From: Actinoplanes octamycinicus
GTDB taxonomy: Bacteria > Actinomycetota > Actinomycetes > Mycobacteriales > Micromonosporaceae
Length of the DNA stretch: 64,000 nucleotides
Direction: 5' to 3'
Assembly (NCBI RefSeq): GCF_014205225.1
Contig: NZ_JACHNB010000001.1
Location: forward strand, 4,445,501-4,509,500
A program made the position numbers and the translations under genes. Below, one piece after another: positions 47,735-57,050 of this stretch (position 1 is its first letter; each line of letters begins with the position of its first letter). The notes beneath the pieces were generated by a model. That model searched no databases, had not been told where the DNA came from, and was given only the letters and a program-made list of their open reading frames with translations.

Positions 47735-50680
47735 TCAGGGACGGGGCTTGAGCAGCGTGATGCGGTTGGCGCCCAGCTCGGTGACGTAAAGATTGCCGGT
47801 GGTGAGGTCCTCCGTGACGTCGAGGGGCTGGCTGAAGCCGGTCAGGCCGGTGGTGCCCACGGTGCGGTTGGCGAGGGCGCCGGACGGGGCCACGTCGAAG
47901 GTTTCGATGTCCTGGCCGTCGGAGTAGCGGACGACCAGCAGTTTGCCGTCGAGTGCGCCGCCGAAGGCCGGGCCGCGGTATTCGATCGCGCCGTTGGCCG
48001 AGGCGTGCAGGCCGGCGTCGTAGGTGCCGGCCAGGTCGAAGTTCGGGTCGGGGAGGACGCCGGTCGGGTAGGCGGACACCTGGAACGGGTCGGCGCCGGC
48101 GGTCGGGTTGCCGCCGGCCAGCACCCACTCGCAGCGGACCGGGTTCGGGTGGCCGTAGTAGCGGCCGGGCTTCACGTCGAAGACGTAGTCGGTCTCCGCG
48201 GTCGGCACGTTGGTCAGCGCCGGGACGGCCGGGCCGGTGTAGCCGCGCCGGGCGCACGAGGCGGGCAGCGTGGCCGGGGTGGCCGGGGTGTTGCCGCCGG
48301 CGGCCGAGCCGTTGGTCGGCGTGTAGAGGTGACCGTTGCGGTGCCAGACCAGGTCGAACGCGTTGCGCACGCCGGTGGCGTGCAGCGTCAGCGGGGCGTT
48401 CACGGCGTACGGGTCGTAGGTCCCGCCCTCCTCGGTCTTCGCGTCGAGCGGCAGGGTGGCCGGCAGCTTCGCCGGGTCGAGGCGCAGCACGGCCGCGCTG
48501 AGCAGGCGCTCCGGCCGGTTGCCCCAGGTCGAGTCGGCGGCGCCCATCGCGTTGTTGGCGCCCTGGGTCAGGTAGAGCGCGCCGTCCGGGCCGAACGCCA
48601 GGGAGTTGGTCTCGTGGTCCTTGACCGAGCGCGGCAGCCCGGTCACCACCGAGGTGTAGGTGCCCAGGTCGGCGCCGGTGAGCCGGCCGATCCGGCCGGA
48701 CCAGTCGGGCACGTTGAGCGGTCCGACGTACTCGTAGTTGTCGGTGATCCAGAGGATCGGCGCGGCTGGGGTGGAGGCCGGGTCGAAGGCCATCCCGATG
48801 ATCGTTCGGGCCGGGGCGCCGGGCAGGCCTAGCGCGGACGCGTTGGCCCGAACCGTGCCGATGACGGTCGGCGTGCCGAGCGTGCCGTCCGCGTTGATCG
48901 GGAACCGGTGGATGTTCCCGTCCAGGGTGCCGGCGTAGAGCCGCCCGTCCGGCCCCTTGAGCACGGTGGTGAACGACGCGCCGGTGGCCACGCCGACGGT
49001 CTTGTCGAAAGCGACCGGCCCGCCCGGGTTGCCGCCGGCGCCGGTGGTGAAGACGATCGAGTACGGCGCGAACGGCTTGCCGGTCACGTCGGTGACCCCG
49101 CTGGTCACGGTGAACCGGTAGGTCGTGGTCGCGGCGAGCGGCCCGGTCGGCGACAGGTTGATCACGTCGCCGCCGCCGCTGGTGATCGTGGTGGCCGGCA
49201 CGGCGGCGCCGTCGCTGAGCCGGGTCAGGGTCACCGAGGAGGCGGTCAGTGAAGCCGCGGCCACCCCGCCGTTGGGCAGCACCAGGTCCTCGACCACGCT
49301 GGTGGTGAGCGGGACGCCGGTGGCGCCGTTGGCCGGGGTGCTGGTCCGTACCGTGGGCGTGGCGCCGGCCGCGGGGACGCTGACGATGTCGAGGTAGGCG
49401 AACTTGGTGTTGGTCCCGCCGGCCGGGCTCAGGGTCAGCTTGCCGTCGGCGACCCGCACGGTCCGGGTGACCGTGGCGAACTTGACCGTGGCGGTCGGCA
49501 CGAAGGCGGCGATCGCGTTCTGGTCCTCGACGTTCGCCCAGTGCACGCTGTTGACCGCGGTGCCCGCGTCGCCGACCGCGACGGTGACCGCGTAGACGCC
49601 GTTCGGCACGGCCGCCTCCCAGGCGCCCGGGGTGGCCACCCCGGCCGACCCGGCCGGGAGCTGCGCGTGCATGAAGGTGGCCAGCCGCGGGTCGCTCTGC
49701 CCGGCGGCCGGGTTGCGGTTGCGCCCGTTGCCGGTCAGGTCGACCGGGGTGCCCTCGCCCAGGTCGATCCAGCCGTAGCCGCGGGCCGCGGTGTACGCCC
49801 CACCGGAGTCCCGGACATACCCGGTGGCCGGCGCGGTCGCCGCGTCGGAGAAGTCCACCTTGAGGGAGAACGCCGCCGGGGTGGCGTTCACCGTGGCCGA
49901 GGACCCGCCGTCGGAGACCACCCGGTACGAGTACGCCGTCCCGTTGCTCACCGCCGTGTCCAGGTAGGCCGCCCGGCTCACCGTGGCCAGCAGTGTGCCG
50001 CCCCGGTAGACCTGGTAGCTCGCCGCGTTGCCGGTCCAGCTGAGCGCCACCTGCCGGTCGCCGGGGACCGCGGTCAGCCCGGTGGGCGGGTCGGCGTCCA
50101 CCCGGCTGATCTCGACGTAGTTCAGCTTGGTGTTGGTCCCGCCGGCCGCGTCAACGGTGAGCCGGCCGTCGCTGACCGGCACGGTGACCGTCGCCTGGCG
50201 GTACTCGGCGGTGGCGCTCGGGACGAACCCGCTGATCGCAGCGACGCCCTCGACCCGGACGGTGTGGTTGCTGTCGTACGCCGGCTGGTCCCCGGCCGAG
50301 ACGGTGACCTGGTAGGTGCCGGGCGGGACGGCGTACTCCCACGCGCCGGGGGTGGCCACGCCGTTGGTGCCGTTCACGTCGCCGTACTGCAGATGGATCA
50401 GCGTGTTGAGCCGGGCCTCGACGCCCGCGCGGGCCCGGTCGCGGGTGTTGCGGGTCAGGTCGAGCGGCACGTGCGTGGCGCTCAGGCTGTCCTGCCGCAC
50501 CCAGCCCCTGGTCCCGTCGAAGGCGGCGCCGGTGTCGGCGGTGTAGCCGCTCGGAACCGCGGACCCGGCCGGCTGAAAGTTGATCTTCGCGATCGGGGTG
50601 ACCGCGGCCCGGGCGGGCGTGGGAAGGACGGCCACGAGGGCCGCCCCGGCGACGGCGGCGATCCAGCGACGACGATGCAT
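47735..50680 (-). CDS. Large secreted multidomain protein: malectin-like, Fn3, Ig-like and propeller domains
   Basis: A 981-residue exported protein with signal peptide RRRWIAAVAGAALVAVLPTPARAA. Two malectin-like carbohydrate-binding domains (about 28-190 and 275-435; both have GVATPGAWE and AGGTNTKLNYVEI or GGTNTKFAYLDI) flank an Fn3 domain (about 195-270). A Big_5 Ig-like domain (about 440-550, STPANGATGVPL) precedes a glucose/sorbosone-dehydrogenase-like six-bladed propeller (about 555-981, DHETNSLAFGPDGALYLTQG, GVRNAFDLVWHRNGHLYTPTNG). It probably binds glycans and may oxidise sugars. It is divergent from the rhamnose operon, 200 bp apart, so it may handle rhamnose-containing polymers. 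Confidence 0.87.
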   Translation of the reverse strand: MHRRRWIAAVAGAALVAVLPTPARAAVTPIAKINFQPAGSAVPSGYTADTGAAFDGTRGWVRQDSLSATHVPLDLTRNTRDRARAGVEARLNTLIHLQYGDVNGTNGVATPGAWEYAVPPGTYQVTVSAGDQPAYDSNHTVRVEGVAAISGFVPSATAEYRQATVTVPVSDGRLTVDAAGGTNTKLNYVEISRVDADPPTGLTAVPGDRQVALSWTGNAASYQVYRGGTLLATVSRAAYLDTAVSNGTAYSYRVVSDGGSSATVNATPAAFSLKVDFSDAATAPATGYVRDSGGAYTAARGYGWIDLGEGTPVDLTGNGRNRNPAAGQSDPRLATFMHAQLPAGSAGVATPGAWEAAVPNGVYAVTVAVGDAGTAVNSVHWANVEDQNAIAAFVPTATVKFATVTRTVRVADGKLTLSPAGGTNTKFAYLDIVSVPAAGATPTVRTSTPANGATGVPLTTSVVEDLVLPNGGVAAASLTASSVTLTRLSDGAAVPATTITSGGGDVINLSPTGPLAATTTYRFTVTSGVTDVTGKPFAPYSIVFTTGAGGNPGGPVAFDKTVGVATGASFTTVLKGPDGRLYAGTLDGNIHRFPINADGTLGTPTVIGTVRANASALGLPGAPARTIIGMAFDPASTPAAPILWITDNYEYVGPLNVPDWSGRIGRLTGADLGTYTSVVTGLPRSVKDHETNSLAFGPDGALYLTQGANNAMGAADSTWGNRPERLLSAAVLRLDPAKLPATLPLDAKTEEGGTYDPYAVNAPLTLHATGVRNAFDLVWHRNGHLYTPTNGSAAGGNTPATPATLPASCARRGYTGPAVPALTNVPTAETDYVFDVKPGRYYGHPNPVRCEWVLAGGNPTAGADPFQVSAYPTGVLPDPNFDLAGTYDAGLHASANGAIEYRGPAFGGALDGKLLVVRYSDGQDIETFDVAPSGALANRTVGTTGLTGFSQPLDVTEDLTTGNLYVTELGANRITLLKPRP

Positions 50681-50734
50681 GGCGCTGAACGTCCCACATC
50701 CCGCGGCGCTCCCGGCTGTCGGAAATCCGCCGTC

Positions 50735-50748
50735 GTGGATATCTCCAC
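50735..50748. promoter_or_regulatory. Inverted repeat in the divergent rha promoter region
   Basis: GTGGA-TATC-TCCAC is a 5-4-5 inverted repeat in the divergent region between the propeller gene and the rha operon. Its role is unknown. Confidence 0.35.
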
Positions 50749-50831
50749 CAGGGCGGGAATTGGGGAAGCGCGGACGATCATGTACGGATCCCGCGTATCC
50801 GGCGGTCTTGACCGGGGCGGGTGGGGGTGCG

Positions 50832-50837
50832 TAGCCT
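50832..50837 (+). promoter_or_regulatory. -10 element of the rha-lut operon
   Basis: TAGCCT would start transcription near 50844, just before the LacI-type operator, giving a leader of about 37 nt with AGGA before ATG 50881. Confidence 0.5.
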
Positions 50838-50848
50838 GTCGATGAACG

Positions 50849-50860
50849 TGAAACGTTTCA
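50849..50860. promoter_or_regulatory. Perfect LacI-type operator of the rha-lut operon
   Basis: TGAAACGTTTCA is a perfect 12-bp palindrome just downstream of the predicted transcription start. It differs by one base from the site at 40762-40773 before the LacI gene. Confidence 0.8.
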
Positions 50861-50880
50861 TAGGACGTCTGAGGATCGCC

Positions 50881-52911
50881 ATGACGAATCCCGCAGTCAC
50901 CGCGCTCATCGCACGATCGAACCGCCTCGGGGCGGATCCGCGGACCACCAACTACGCCGGCGGCAACACGTCCGCCAAGGGCGCCGGGATCGACCCGGTC
51001 ACCGGGGAGCCGGTCGAGCTGCTCTGGGTCAAGGGCTCCGGCGGCGACCTCGGCACGCTGACCGAGCAGGGCCTGGCCGTGCTCCGCCTGGACCGGCTGC
51101 GCGCGCTGCCCGGCGTCTACCCGGGCGTCGAGCGCGAGGACGAGATGGTCGCCGCGTTCGACTACTGCCTGCACGGCCGGGGCGGCGCCGCGCCCAGCAT
51201 CGACACCGCGATGCACGGCCTGATCGACGTCCCGCACGTGGACCACCTGCACCCGGACGCCGGGATCGCGATCGCCACCGCCGCCGACGGGCCCGCGCTG
51301 ACCAAGGAGATCTTCGGCGACCGGGTGCTCTGGGTCGACTGGCGCCGCCCCGGCTTCCAGCTCGGCCTGGACATCGCCGCCGTGCAGAAGGCGAACCCGC
51401 AGGCGATCGGCGTGATCCTGGGTGGGCACGGGATCACCGCGTGGGGCGCGACGAGCGACGAGTGCGAGGCCAACTCCGAGGAGATCATCAACACCGCCGC
51501 GGCGTACATCGATGAGCACGGACGCGACGAGCCCTTCGGCGCACTCACAACGAAAAGTCTTGACAAACCGGTGAGGCGACAGCGTGCCGCGGAACTCTTT
51601 CCCATCGTCCGGGGACTGGCCTCGACCGACCGCCCCCAGGTCGGCCACTTCACCGACACCGAGATCGTGCTCGACTTCGTCGGCAGGGAACGCCTCCCCG
51701 AGCTGGCGGCGCTGGGCACCAGCTGCCCGGATCACTTCTTGCGTACGAAAATCAAGCCTCTGGTCCTGGACACCGCCCCGGACGCGCCGCTCGACGAGGT
51801 GACGACCAGGCTCAGCGAGCTGCACGCGGCCTACCGTGCGGACTACCGCGCCTACTACGACCGGCACGCCACCCCGGACAGCCCGGCCATCCGCGGCGCC
51901 GACCCGGCCATCGTGCTGGTTCCCGGCGTCGGCATGTTCTCCTTCGGGGCGACCAAGCAGACCGCCCGGGTCGCCGGCGAGTTCTACGTCAACGCGATCA
52001 ACGTGATGCGCGGCGCCGAGGCGATCTCCCGGTACGCGCCGATCGACGAGGCGGAGAAGTTCCGGATCGAGTACTGGTCCCTGGAGGAGGCCAAGCTGCA
52101 GCGGATGCCGAAGCCGAAACCCCTCGCGACCCGGGTCGCCTTCGTCACCGGTGGCGGCTCCGGGATCGGCCGGGCGATCGCGCTGCGGCTGGCCGCCGAG
52201 GGCGCGTGCGTCGTGGTCGCCGACCGGGACGCGGCCACCGCGGAGGCCGTCGCCCGCGAGATCGGCGGCACCGACGCGGCCATCTCCGTCACCGCCGACG
52301 TCACCGACGCCGCAGCGGTCGAGGCCGCGGTGAAAGAGGCGGTGCTGGCCTTCGGCGGCGTCGACCTGATCGTCAACAACGCCGGCCTGTCGATCTCCAA
52401 GCCGCTGCTGGAGACCACCGAGCAGGACTGGGATCTGCAGCACGACGTGATGGCCAAGGGCTCCTTCCTGGTCGCCAAGGCGGCCGCCCGGGTCCTGATC
52501 GCGCAGCGGATGGGCGGCGACATCGTCTACATCTCCAGCAAGAACTCGCTGTTCGCGGGCCCGGACAACGTCGCCTACGGCGCCGCCAAGGCCGACCAGG
52601 CGCACCAGGTCCGGCTGCTCGCGGCCGAGCTGGGCGGGCACGGCGTCCGGGTGAACGGCATCAACCCGGACGGCGTGGTCCGCGGCTCGGGGATCTTCTC
52701 GTCCGGCTGGGGCGCGCAGCGCGCCGCCGTCTACGGCGTGCCGGAGGAGCGGCTCGGCGAGTTCTACGCGCAGCGCACCCTGCTCAAGCGCGAGGTGCTG
52801 CCGGAGCACGTGGCCAACGCGGTCTTCGTGCTCACCGCCGGCGAGCTGTCGCACACCACCGGCCTGCACGTCCCCGTCGACGCCGGCGTGGCGGCGGCGT
52901 TCCTGCGATGA
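50881..52911 (+). CDS. rhaEW: Bifunctional rhamnulose-1-phosphate aldolase / lactaldehyde dehydrogenase
   Basis: A 676-residue fusion. The N-terminal class II aldolase domain (about 1-400) has NYAGGNTSAK, metal-binding VDHLHPDAG and GGHGITAWG. The C-terminal short-chain dehydrogenase (about 415-676) has the NAD motif FVTGGGSGIGRAIAL, NNAGLS, YISSKNS, and catalytic Tyr566/Lys570 in AYGAAKAD. The first half splits L-rhamnulose-1-phosphate into DHAP and L-lactaldehyde; the second oxidises lactaldehyde to lactate. ATG 50881 follows GAGGATC; the in-frame codons upstream run through the operator and are unlikely to be coding. Its stop overlaps the rhaB start (ATGA). It is the first gene of the operon. 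Confidence 0.93.
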   Translation: MTNPAVTALIARSNRLGADPRTTNYAGGNTSAKGAGIDPVTGEPVELLWVKGSGGDLGTLTEQGLAVLRLDRLRALPGVYPGVEREDEMVAAFDYCLHGRGGAAPSIDTAMHGLIDVPHVDHLHPDAGIAIATAADGPALTKEIFGDRVLWVDWRRPGFQLGLDIAAVQKANPQAIGVILGGHGITAWGATSDECEANSEEIINTAAAYIDEHGRDEPFGALTTKSLDKPVRRQRAAELFPIVRGLASTDRPQVGHFTDTEIVLDFVGRERLPELAALGTSCPDHFLRTKIKPLVLDTAPDAPLDEVTTRLSELHAAYRADYRAYYDRHATPDSPAIRGADPAIVLVPGVGMFSFGATKQTARVAGEFYVNAINVMRGAEAISRYAPIDEAEKFRIEYWSLEEAKLQRMPKPKPLATRVAFVTGGGSGIGRAIALRLAAEGACVVVADRDAATAEAVAREIGGTDAAISVTADVTDAAAVEAAVKEAVLAFGGVDLIVNNAGLSISKPLLETTEQDWDLQHDVMAKGSFLVAKAAARVLIAQRMGGDIVYISSKNSLFAGPDNVAYGAAKADQAHQVRLLAAELGGHGVRVNGINPDGVVRGSGIFSSGWGAQRAAVYGVPEERLGEFYAQRTLLKREVLPEHVANAVFVLTAGELSHTTGLHVPVDAGVAAAFLR

Positions 52912-54281
52912 CGCACCGGTTCGCCGCGGTCGACCTCGGCGCGTCCAGCGGGCGCGTCGTGGTCGGCGTCTTCGGTGACGGCACTCTCGACGTGGAGGTC
53001 GTGCACCGGTTCGCCAACGAGCCGGTGCGCGCCGGCGGCACCCTGCACTGGGACATCCTCCGGCTCTACCAGGGGATGCTCGACGGGCTGGCCAGGGCCG
53101 GTCCGGTGGACAGCATCGGGATCGACTCGTGGGCGGTCGACTACGGCCTGATCGACGCGTCCGGGGCGCTGCTCGGCAACCCGGTGCACTACCGGGACGC
53201 GCGCACCGACGGGATCGCCGACCGGGTGCGGGACCTCTATCCGGTGTCCGGGCTGCAGAAACTGCCGTTCAACACGGTCTACCAGCTGCTCGCGGCGGCC
53301 GGGACCCCGCAGTACCGGGCCGCTGCGACGCTGCTGATGATCCCGGACCTGCTGGCCTACTGGCTGACCGGCGAGATCGGGGCGGAGTACACCAACGCGT
53401 CGACCACGGGACTGCTCGATGTGCGTACCGGGAACTGGGCCTGGCCCCTGATCGCGGACCTGGGCCTGCGGGCGGACCTCTTCCCGGCGATCCGCCGTCC
53501 CGGCGAGCTGATCGGACATTTCCGGGGCACGCCGGTGGTCGCGGTGGGCTCGCACGACACGGCTTCGGCCGTGGTCGCGGTCCCCGCGGATCAGACGAGC
53601 TTCGCGTACGTCTCGAGCGGCACCTGGTCCCTCGTCGGGCTGGAGCTGGCGCAGCCGGTGCTCAGCGACGCGTCGCGCGAGGCGAACTTCACCAACGAGG
53701 GCGGCGTCGACGGGACGGTCCGCTACCTGCGCAACGTGATGGGGCTGTGGCCGCTGCAGGAGTGCGTGCGGGAGTGGGGCTCGCCGGACCTCGCGGGCCT
53801 GCTCGCCGCGGCCGCCCGGGAGCCCGCCCTGGCATACCTGGTCGATCTGGACGATCCGCTGTTCCTGCCACCCGGCGACATGGTGGGACGGCTGCGGACG
53901 GCGGCGGGCCTGCCCGGCGAACCGGCCACGATCACCCGCTGCGTCCTGGACAGCCTGGCGCTCGCCCACCGCCGTGCGCTGCGCCAGGCCCGGGAGCTGG
54001 CCGGGGCCACGCCGGGCGCGCTGCACCTGGTCGGCGGCGGCGCCCGCAACGAGTTGCTCTGCCGGCTGACCGCGGACGCCACCGGGCTGCCGGTGCTCGC
54101 CGGGCCGGTGGAGGCCACCGCGCTCGGTAATCTGCTGGTGCAGGCGCGCGCGGCCGGAGTGGTCACCGGCGGGCTCGATGCGTTACGCGCCCTGGTGCGG
54201 CAGACTCAGCAGATCGTGCGTTACGAGCCGCGCGGCGACGACGCCCCCTGGGCGGCCGCCGCCGCACGAGTGGGGAGGTGA
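52908..54281 (+). CDS. rhaB: Rhamnulokinase
   Basis: A 457-residue FGGY-type sugar kinase. The N-terminal ATPase motif is FAAVDLGASSGRVVVG. Substrate-region motifs are SIGIDSWAVDYGLID, PVHYRDARTD and AVGSHDTASAVVAVP. The C-terminal nucleotide-binding motif is LHLVGGGARNELLCRLTAD. It phosphorylates L-rhamnulose to rhamnulose-1-phosphate, the substrate of the upstream aldolase. It is coupled by ATGA overlap to rhaEW and, through a GTGA overlap, to lutA. Confidence 0.95.
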   Translation: MTHRFAAVDLGASSGRVVVGVFGDGTLDVEVVHRFANEPVRAGGTLHWDILRLYQGMLDGLARAGPVDSIGIDSWAVDYGLIDASGALLGNPVHYRDARTDGIADRVRDLYPVSGLQKLPFNTVYQLLAAAGTPQYRAAATLLMIPDLLAYWLTGEIGAEYTNASTTGLLDVRTGNWAWPLIADLGLRADLFPAIRRPGELIGHFRGTPVVAVGSHDTASAVVAVPADQTSFAYVSSGTWSLVGLELAQPVLSDASREANFTNEGGVDGTVRYLRNVMGLWPLQECVREWGSPDLAGLLAAAAREPALAYLVDLDDPLFLPPGDMVGRLRTAAGLPGEPATITRCVLDSLALAHRRALRQARELAGATPGALHLVGGGARNELLCRLTADATGLPVLAGPVEATALGNLLVQARAAGVVTGGLDALRALVRQTQQIVRYEPRGDDAPWAAAAARVGR

Positions 54282-55009
54282 CCGTGCGGATCGCGCTCTT
54301 CGCGACCTGCCTCGCCGACACGCTCTTCCCGGAGGCGGCCAAGGCCACCGTCCGGCTGCTGGAGCGGCTCGGGCACGAGGTGGTCTTCCCGCTCGAGCAG
54401 ACCTGCTGCGGGCAGATGCACATCAACACCGGGTACCAGCGGGACGCGGTGCCGCTGATCCGTCGTTACGTATCTGTTTTCTCCGGATATGACGTGATAG
54501 TGGCGCCGTCGGGTTCCTGCGTCGGATCGATCCGGCATCAGCATGCTCTCGTGGCGGCCCGGGCGGGCGCGGCCGGCCTGGCAGCGCGCGCCTCGGAACT
54601 GGGCGCACGCACCTACGAGCTGTCCGAGCTGCTGATCGACGTGCTCGAGGTGGAGGACGTCGGGGCCTACTACCCGCACACGGTGACCTACCACCCGACC
54701 TGCCACAGCCTGCGGATGACCCGGGTCGGTGACAAGCCGCTGCGGCTGCTCCGGCAGGTGCGTGGCCTGGACCTGGTCGAGCTGCCGGCGGCCGAGCAGT
54801 GCTGCGGCTTCGGCGGCACCTTCGCGATCAAGAACGCCGAGACGTCGGCGGCCATGCTCGCCGACAAGCTGACCGCCATCGAGTCGACCGGCGCCTCGGT
54901 GTGCACCGCCGGGGACGCTTCCTGCCTGATGCATATCGGTGGTGGCCTGTCCCGAAGGGAGTCCGGGGTGAGAACCGTGCACCTGGCCGAGATCCTGGCC
55001 GCGACATGA
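54278..55009 (+). CDS. lutA: Lactate utilisation protein A
   Basis: A 243-residue cysteine-rich (CCG-domain) protein. The first CCG motif is LEQTCCGQMHINTGY, preceded by ATCLADTLFPEA. The second is LPAAEQCCGFGGTFAIKN, preceded by TYHPTCHSLR. These are the heterodisulphide-reductase-like domains that bind iron-sulphur clusters in LutA/YkgE. With LutB and LutC it forms the L-lactate oxidising complex that yields pyruvate. The start is GTG 54278. Its stop overlaps lutB (ATGA). Confidence 0.93.
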   Translation: MTVRIALFATCLADTLFPEAAKATVRLLERLGHEVVFPLEQTCCGQMHINTGYQRDAVPLIRRYVSVFSGYDVIVAPSGSCVGSIRHQHALVAARAGAAGLAARASELGARTYELSELLIDVLEVEDVGAYYPHTVTYHPTCHSLRMTRVGDKPLRLLRQVRGLDLVELPAAEQCCGFGGTFAIKNAETSAAMLADKLTAIESTGASVCTAGDASCLMHIGGGLSRRESGVRTVHLAEILAAT

Positions 55010-56424
55010 GCACCTTCCTGGGCATGCCGGCCACCGCCCCGCGCGGCGTCGGTCACCTGCGCGGCGACGAGCCGTTCCCGGCGGCGGCGCACACCGCGCT
55101 CGCCAACGACCAGCTGCGGCGCAACCTGCGGCACGCGACCACCACGATCCGCGGCAAGTCCGGCCGGGTGATCGCCGAGCTGCCGGACTGGCAGGAGCTG
55201 CGCTCGGCCGGCTCGGCGATCAAGGCCGACGTGATGTCACGGCTGCCCGAGCTGCTGGAGGAGCTGGAGGCGCGGGTCACCGAGCGCGGCGGCGTGGTGC
55301 ACTGGGCCGCCGACGCCAACCAGGCCAACGCGATCGTCACCGAGCTGGTGAGACGGACCGGCTCGGAGCGGGTCATCAAGGTCAAGTCGATGGCCACCCA
55401 GGAGATCGCGCTCAACGAGGCCCTGGAGGCGGCCGGGATCCAGCCGGTCGAGACCGACCTGGCCGAGCTGATCGTGCAGCTCGGCAACGACCAGCCCAGC
55501 CACATCCTGGTGCCGGCCATCCACCGGAACCGCTCGGAGATCCGGGAGATCTTCCTGACCGCGATGCCCGGCGTCGACCCGGGGCTGACCGACGACCCGC
55601 CGGTGCTGGCGGCGGCCGCGCGAAAGTACCTGCGCGAGACGTTCCTGTCGACGAAGGTGGCGATCAGCGGGGCGAACTTCGGCATCGCCGAGACCGGGAC
55701 CCTCGCGGTGGTCGAGTCGGAGGGCAACGGGCGGATGTGCCTGACCCTGCCGGACACGCTGATCACCGTGATGGGTATCGAGAAGGTGGTGCCGGCCTGG
55801 CGGGACCTGGAAGTGTTCCTGCAGCTGCTGCCGCGGGCGTCGACCGGGGAGCGGATGAACCCGTACACGACCATGTGGACCGGGGTGACGCCGGGCGACG
55901 GGCCGCAGGACTTCCACCTGGTGCTGCTCGACAACGGGCGCAGCGCGGTCCTGGCCGACCCGGCGGGCCGGTCGGCGCTGCACTGCATCCGGTGCTCGGC
56001 CTGCCTGAACGTGTGCCCGGTCTACGAGCGGACCGGCGGGCACGCCTACGGCTCGGTCTATCCCGGGCCGATCGGCGCGGTGCTGTCGCCGCAGCTCACC
56101 GGCATCGAGGACAATGCGTCGCTGCCGTTCGCGTCGTCGCTCTGCGGGGCCTGCTTCGACGCCTGCCCGGTGCGGATCGACATCCCGTCGATCCTGGTGC
56201 ACCTGCGGAACCGGGCGCCGCATCCGAAGTCGGAGCGGGCCGCGATGCGGGCCGCGGCGTACACCATGGATCGGCCGAAGCTGTATGCGCGCGCGCAGCG
56301 GGCCGCGAAGCTGGCCCGGATCGCCGGGCGGCGCGGGCGGGGGCTGCCGTTGGGCTGGAACCGGGCCCGGGACCTCCCGGAGATTCCCGCGCAGACCTTC
56401 CGGGACTGGTGGGCGTCGCGATGA
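55006..56424 (+). CDS. lutB: Lactate utilisation protein B, iron-sulphur
   Basis: A 472-residue protein with an N-terminal LUD domain (about 60-290, AISGANFGIAETGTLAVVESEGNGR) and a ferredoxin-like region with two 4Fe-4S motifs. Cysteines 327, 330, 333 and 337 are in CIRCSACLNVCP; 380, 383 and 387 are in CGACFDACP with a further Pro-Val. It transfers electrons within the LutABC complex. The ATG overlaps the lutA stop and its own stop overlaps lutC, consistent with tight coupling and equal stoichiometry. Confidence 0.94.
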   Translation: MSTFLGMPATAPRGVGHLRGDEPFPAAAHTALANDQLRRNLRHATTTIRGKSGRVIAELPDWQELRSAGSAIKADVMSRLPELLEELEARVTERGGVVHWAADANQANAIVTELVRRTGSERVIKVKSMATQEIALNEALEAAGIQPVETDLAELIVQLGNDQPSHILVPAIHRNRSEIREIFLTAMPGVDPGLTDDPPVLAAAARKYLRETFLSTKVAISGANFGIAETGTLAVVESEGNGRMCLTLPDTLITVMGIEKVVPAWRDLEVFLQLLPRASTGERMNPYTTMWTGVTPGDGPQDFHLVLLDNGRSAVLADPAGRSALHCIRCSACLNVCPVYERTGGHAYGSVYPGPIGAVLSPQLTGIEDNASLPFASSLCGACFDACPVRIDIPSILVHLRNRAPHPKSERAAMRAAAYTMDRPKLYARAQRAAKLARIAGRRGRGLPLGWNRARDLPEIPAQTFRDWWASR

Positions 56425-57011
56425 GCTCGAAAGACGTGATCCTCGGGCGGGTGCGGGCGGCGCTGCGGGACGCGCCCGCGCCGGGGCCGGTGCCGCGCGA
56501 CTACCGGCGTGAGTTCCCGGCGGCCGACCTCGACGTGCTGGTGGATCGGCTGGTGGACTACAAGGCGTCGGTGCGGCGGATCGGTTCGGAGCAGGTGGCG
56601 GCGGTGGCGCGCGAGATCGCGGGCGGGACGGTGGTCGTACCGGAAGGTCTGCCTGTGGCGTGGCGCCCGGAGGGCGTCCTGGTCGACGACGGCCTGACGC
56701 CGGACCGCATCGCCGCGGCCGACGCCGTCCTGACCGCCGCGGCGGTGGCCGTCGCCGAGACCGGGACCATCGTGCTGGACGCGTCACCGGACCAGGGACG
56801 GCGGATCATCACGCTGCTGCCCGACGTGCACATCGTCGTGCTGCGGCCCGGCCAGGTGGTGGCGTCGGTCCCGGAGGCCGTCGCCCGGCTCGACCCGTCG
56901 CGGCCGCTGACCTGGATCAGCGGCCCGTCGGCGACCAGCGACATCGAGCTGAACCGGGTCGAGGGCGTGCACGGCCCCCGCCACCTGCACGTGCTGCTGC
57001 TCGACTCCTAG
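56421..57011 (+). CDS. lutC: Lactate utilisation protein C
   Basis: A 196-residue LUD-domain protein (YkgG/LutC type): SSKDVILGRVRAALRD, a central RPEGVLVDDGLTP, AAAVAVAETGTIVLDASPDQGRR and ISGPSATSDIELNRVEGVHGPRHLHVLLLD. The C-terminal GPSATSDIE and GVHGP segments are characteristic. It is the last gene of the operon and completes lactate oxidation to pyruvate. No clear terminator follows before the convergent TetR gene 40 bp downstream. Confidence 0.94.
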   Translation: MSSKDVILGRVRAALRDAPAPGPVPRDYRREFPAADLDVLVDRLVDYKASVRRIGSEQVAAVAREIAGGTVVVPEGLPVAWRPEGVLVDDGLTPDRIAAADAVLTAAAVAVAETGTIVLDASPDQGRRIITLLPDVHIVVLRPGQVVASVPEAVARLDPSRPLTWISGPSATSDIELNRVEGVHGPRHLHVLLLDS

Positions 57012-57050
57012 CGTCGGTCCGGGTCCGGGACTGCGCAGGGGCGAGGCTGG

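Noticed and set aside
50821..50880. An earlier start for RhaEW in the operator region
   Set aside because: The added residues would be encoded by the promoter and the LacI operator; ATG 50881 has a Shine-Dalgarno and matches the family N-terminus.
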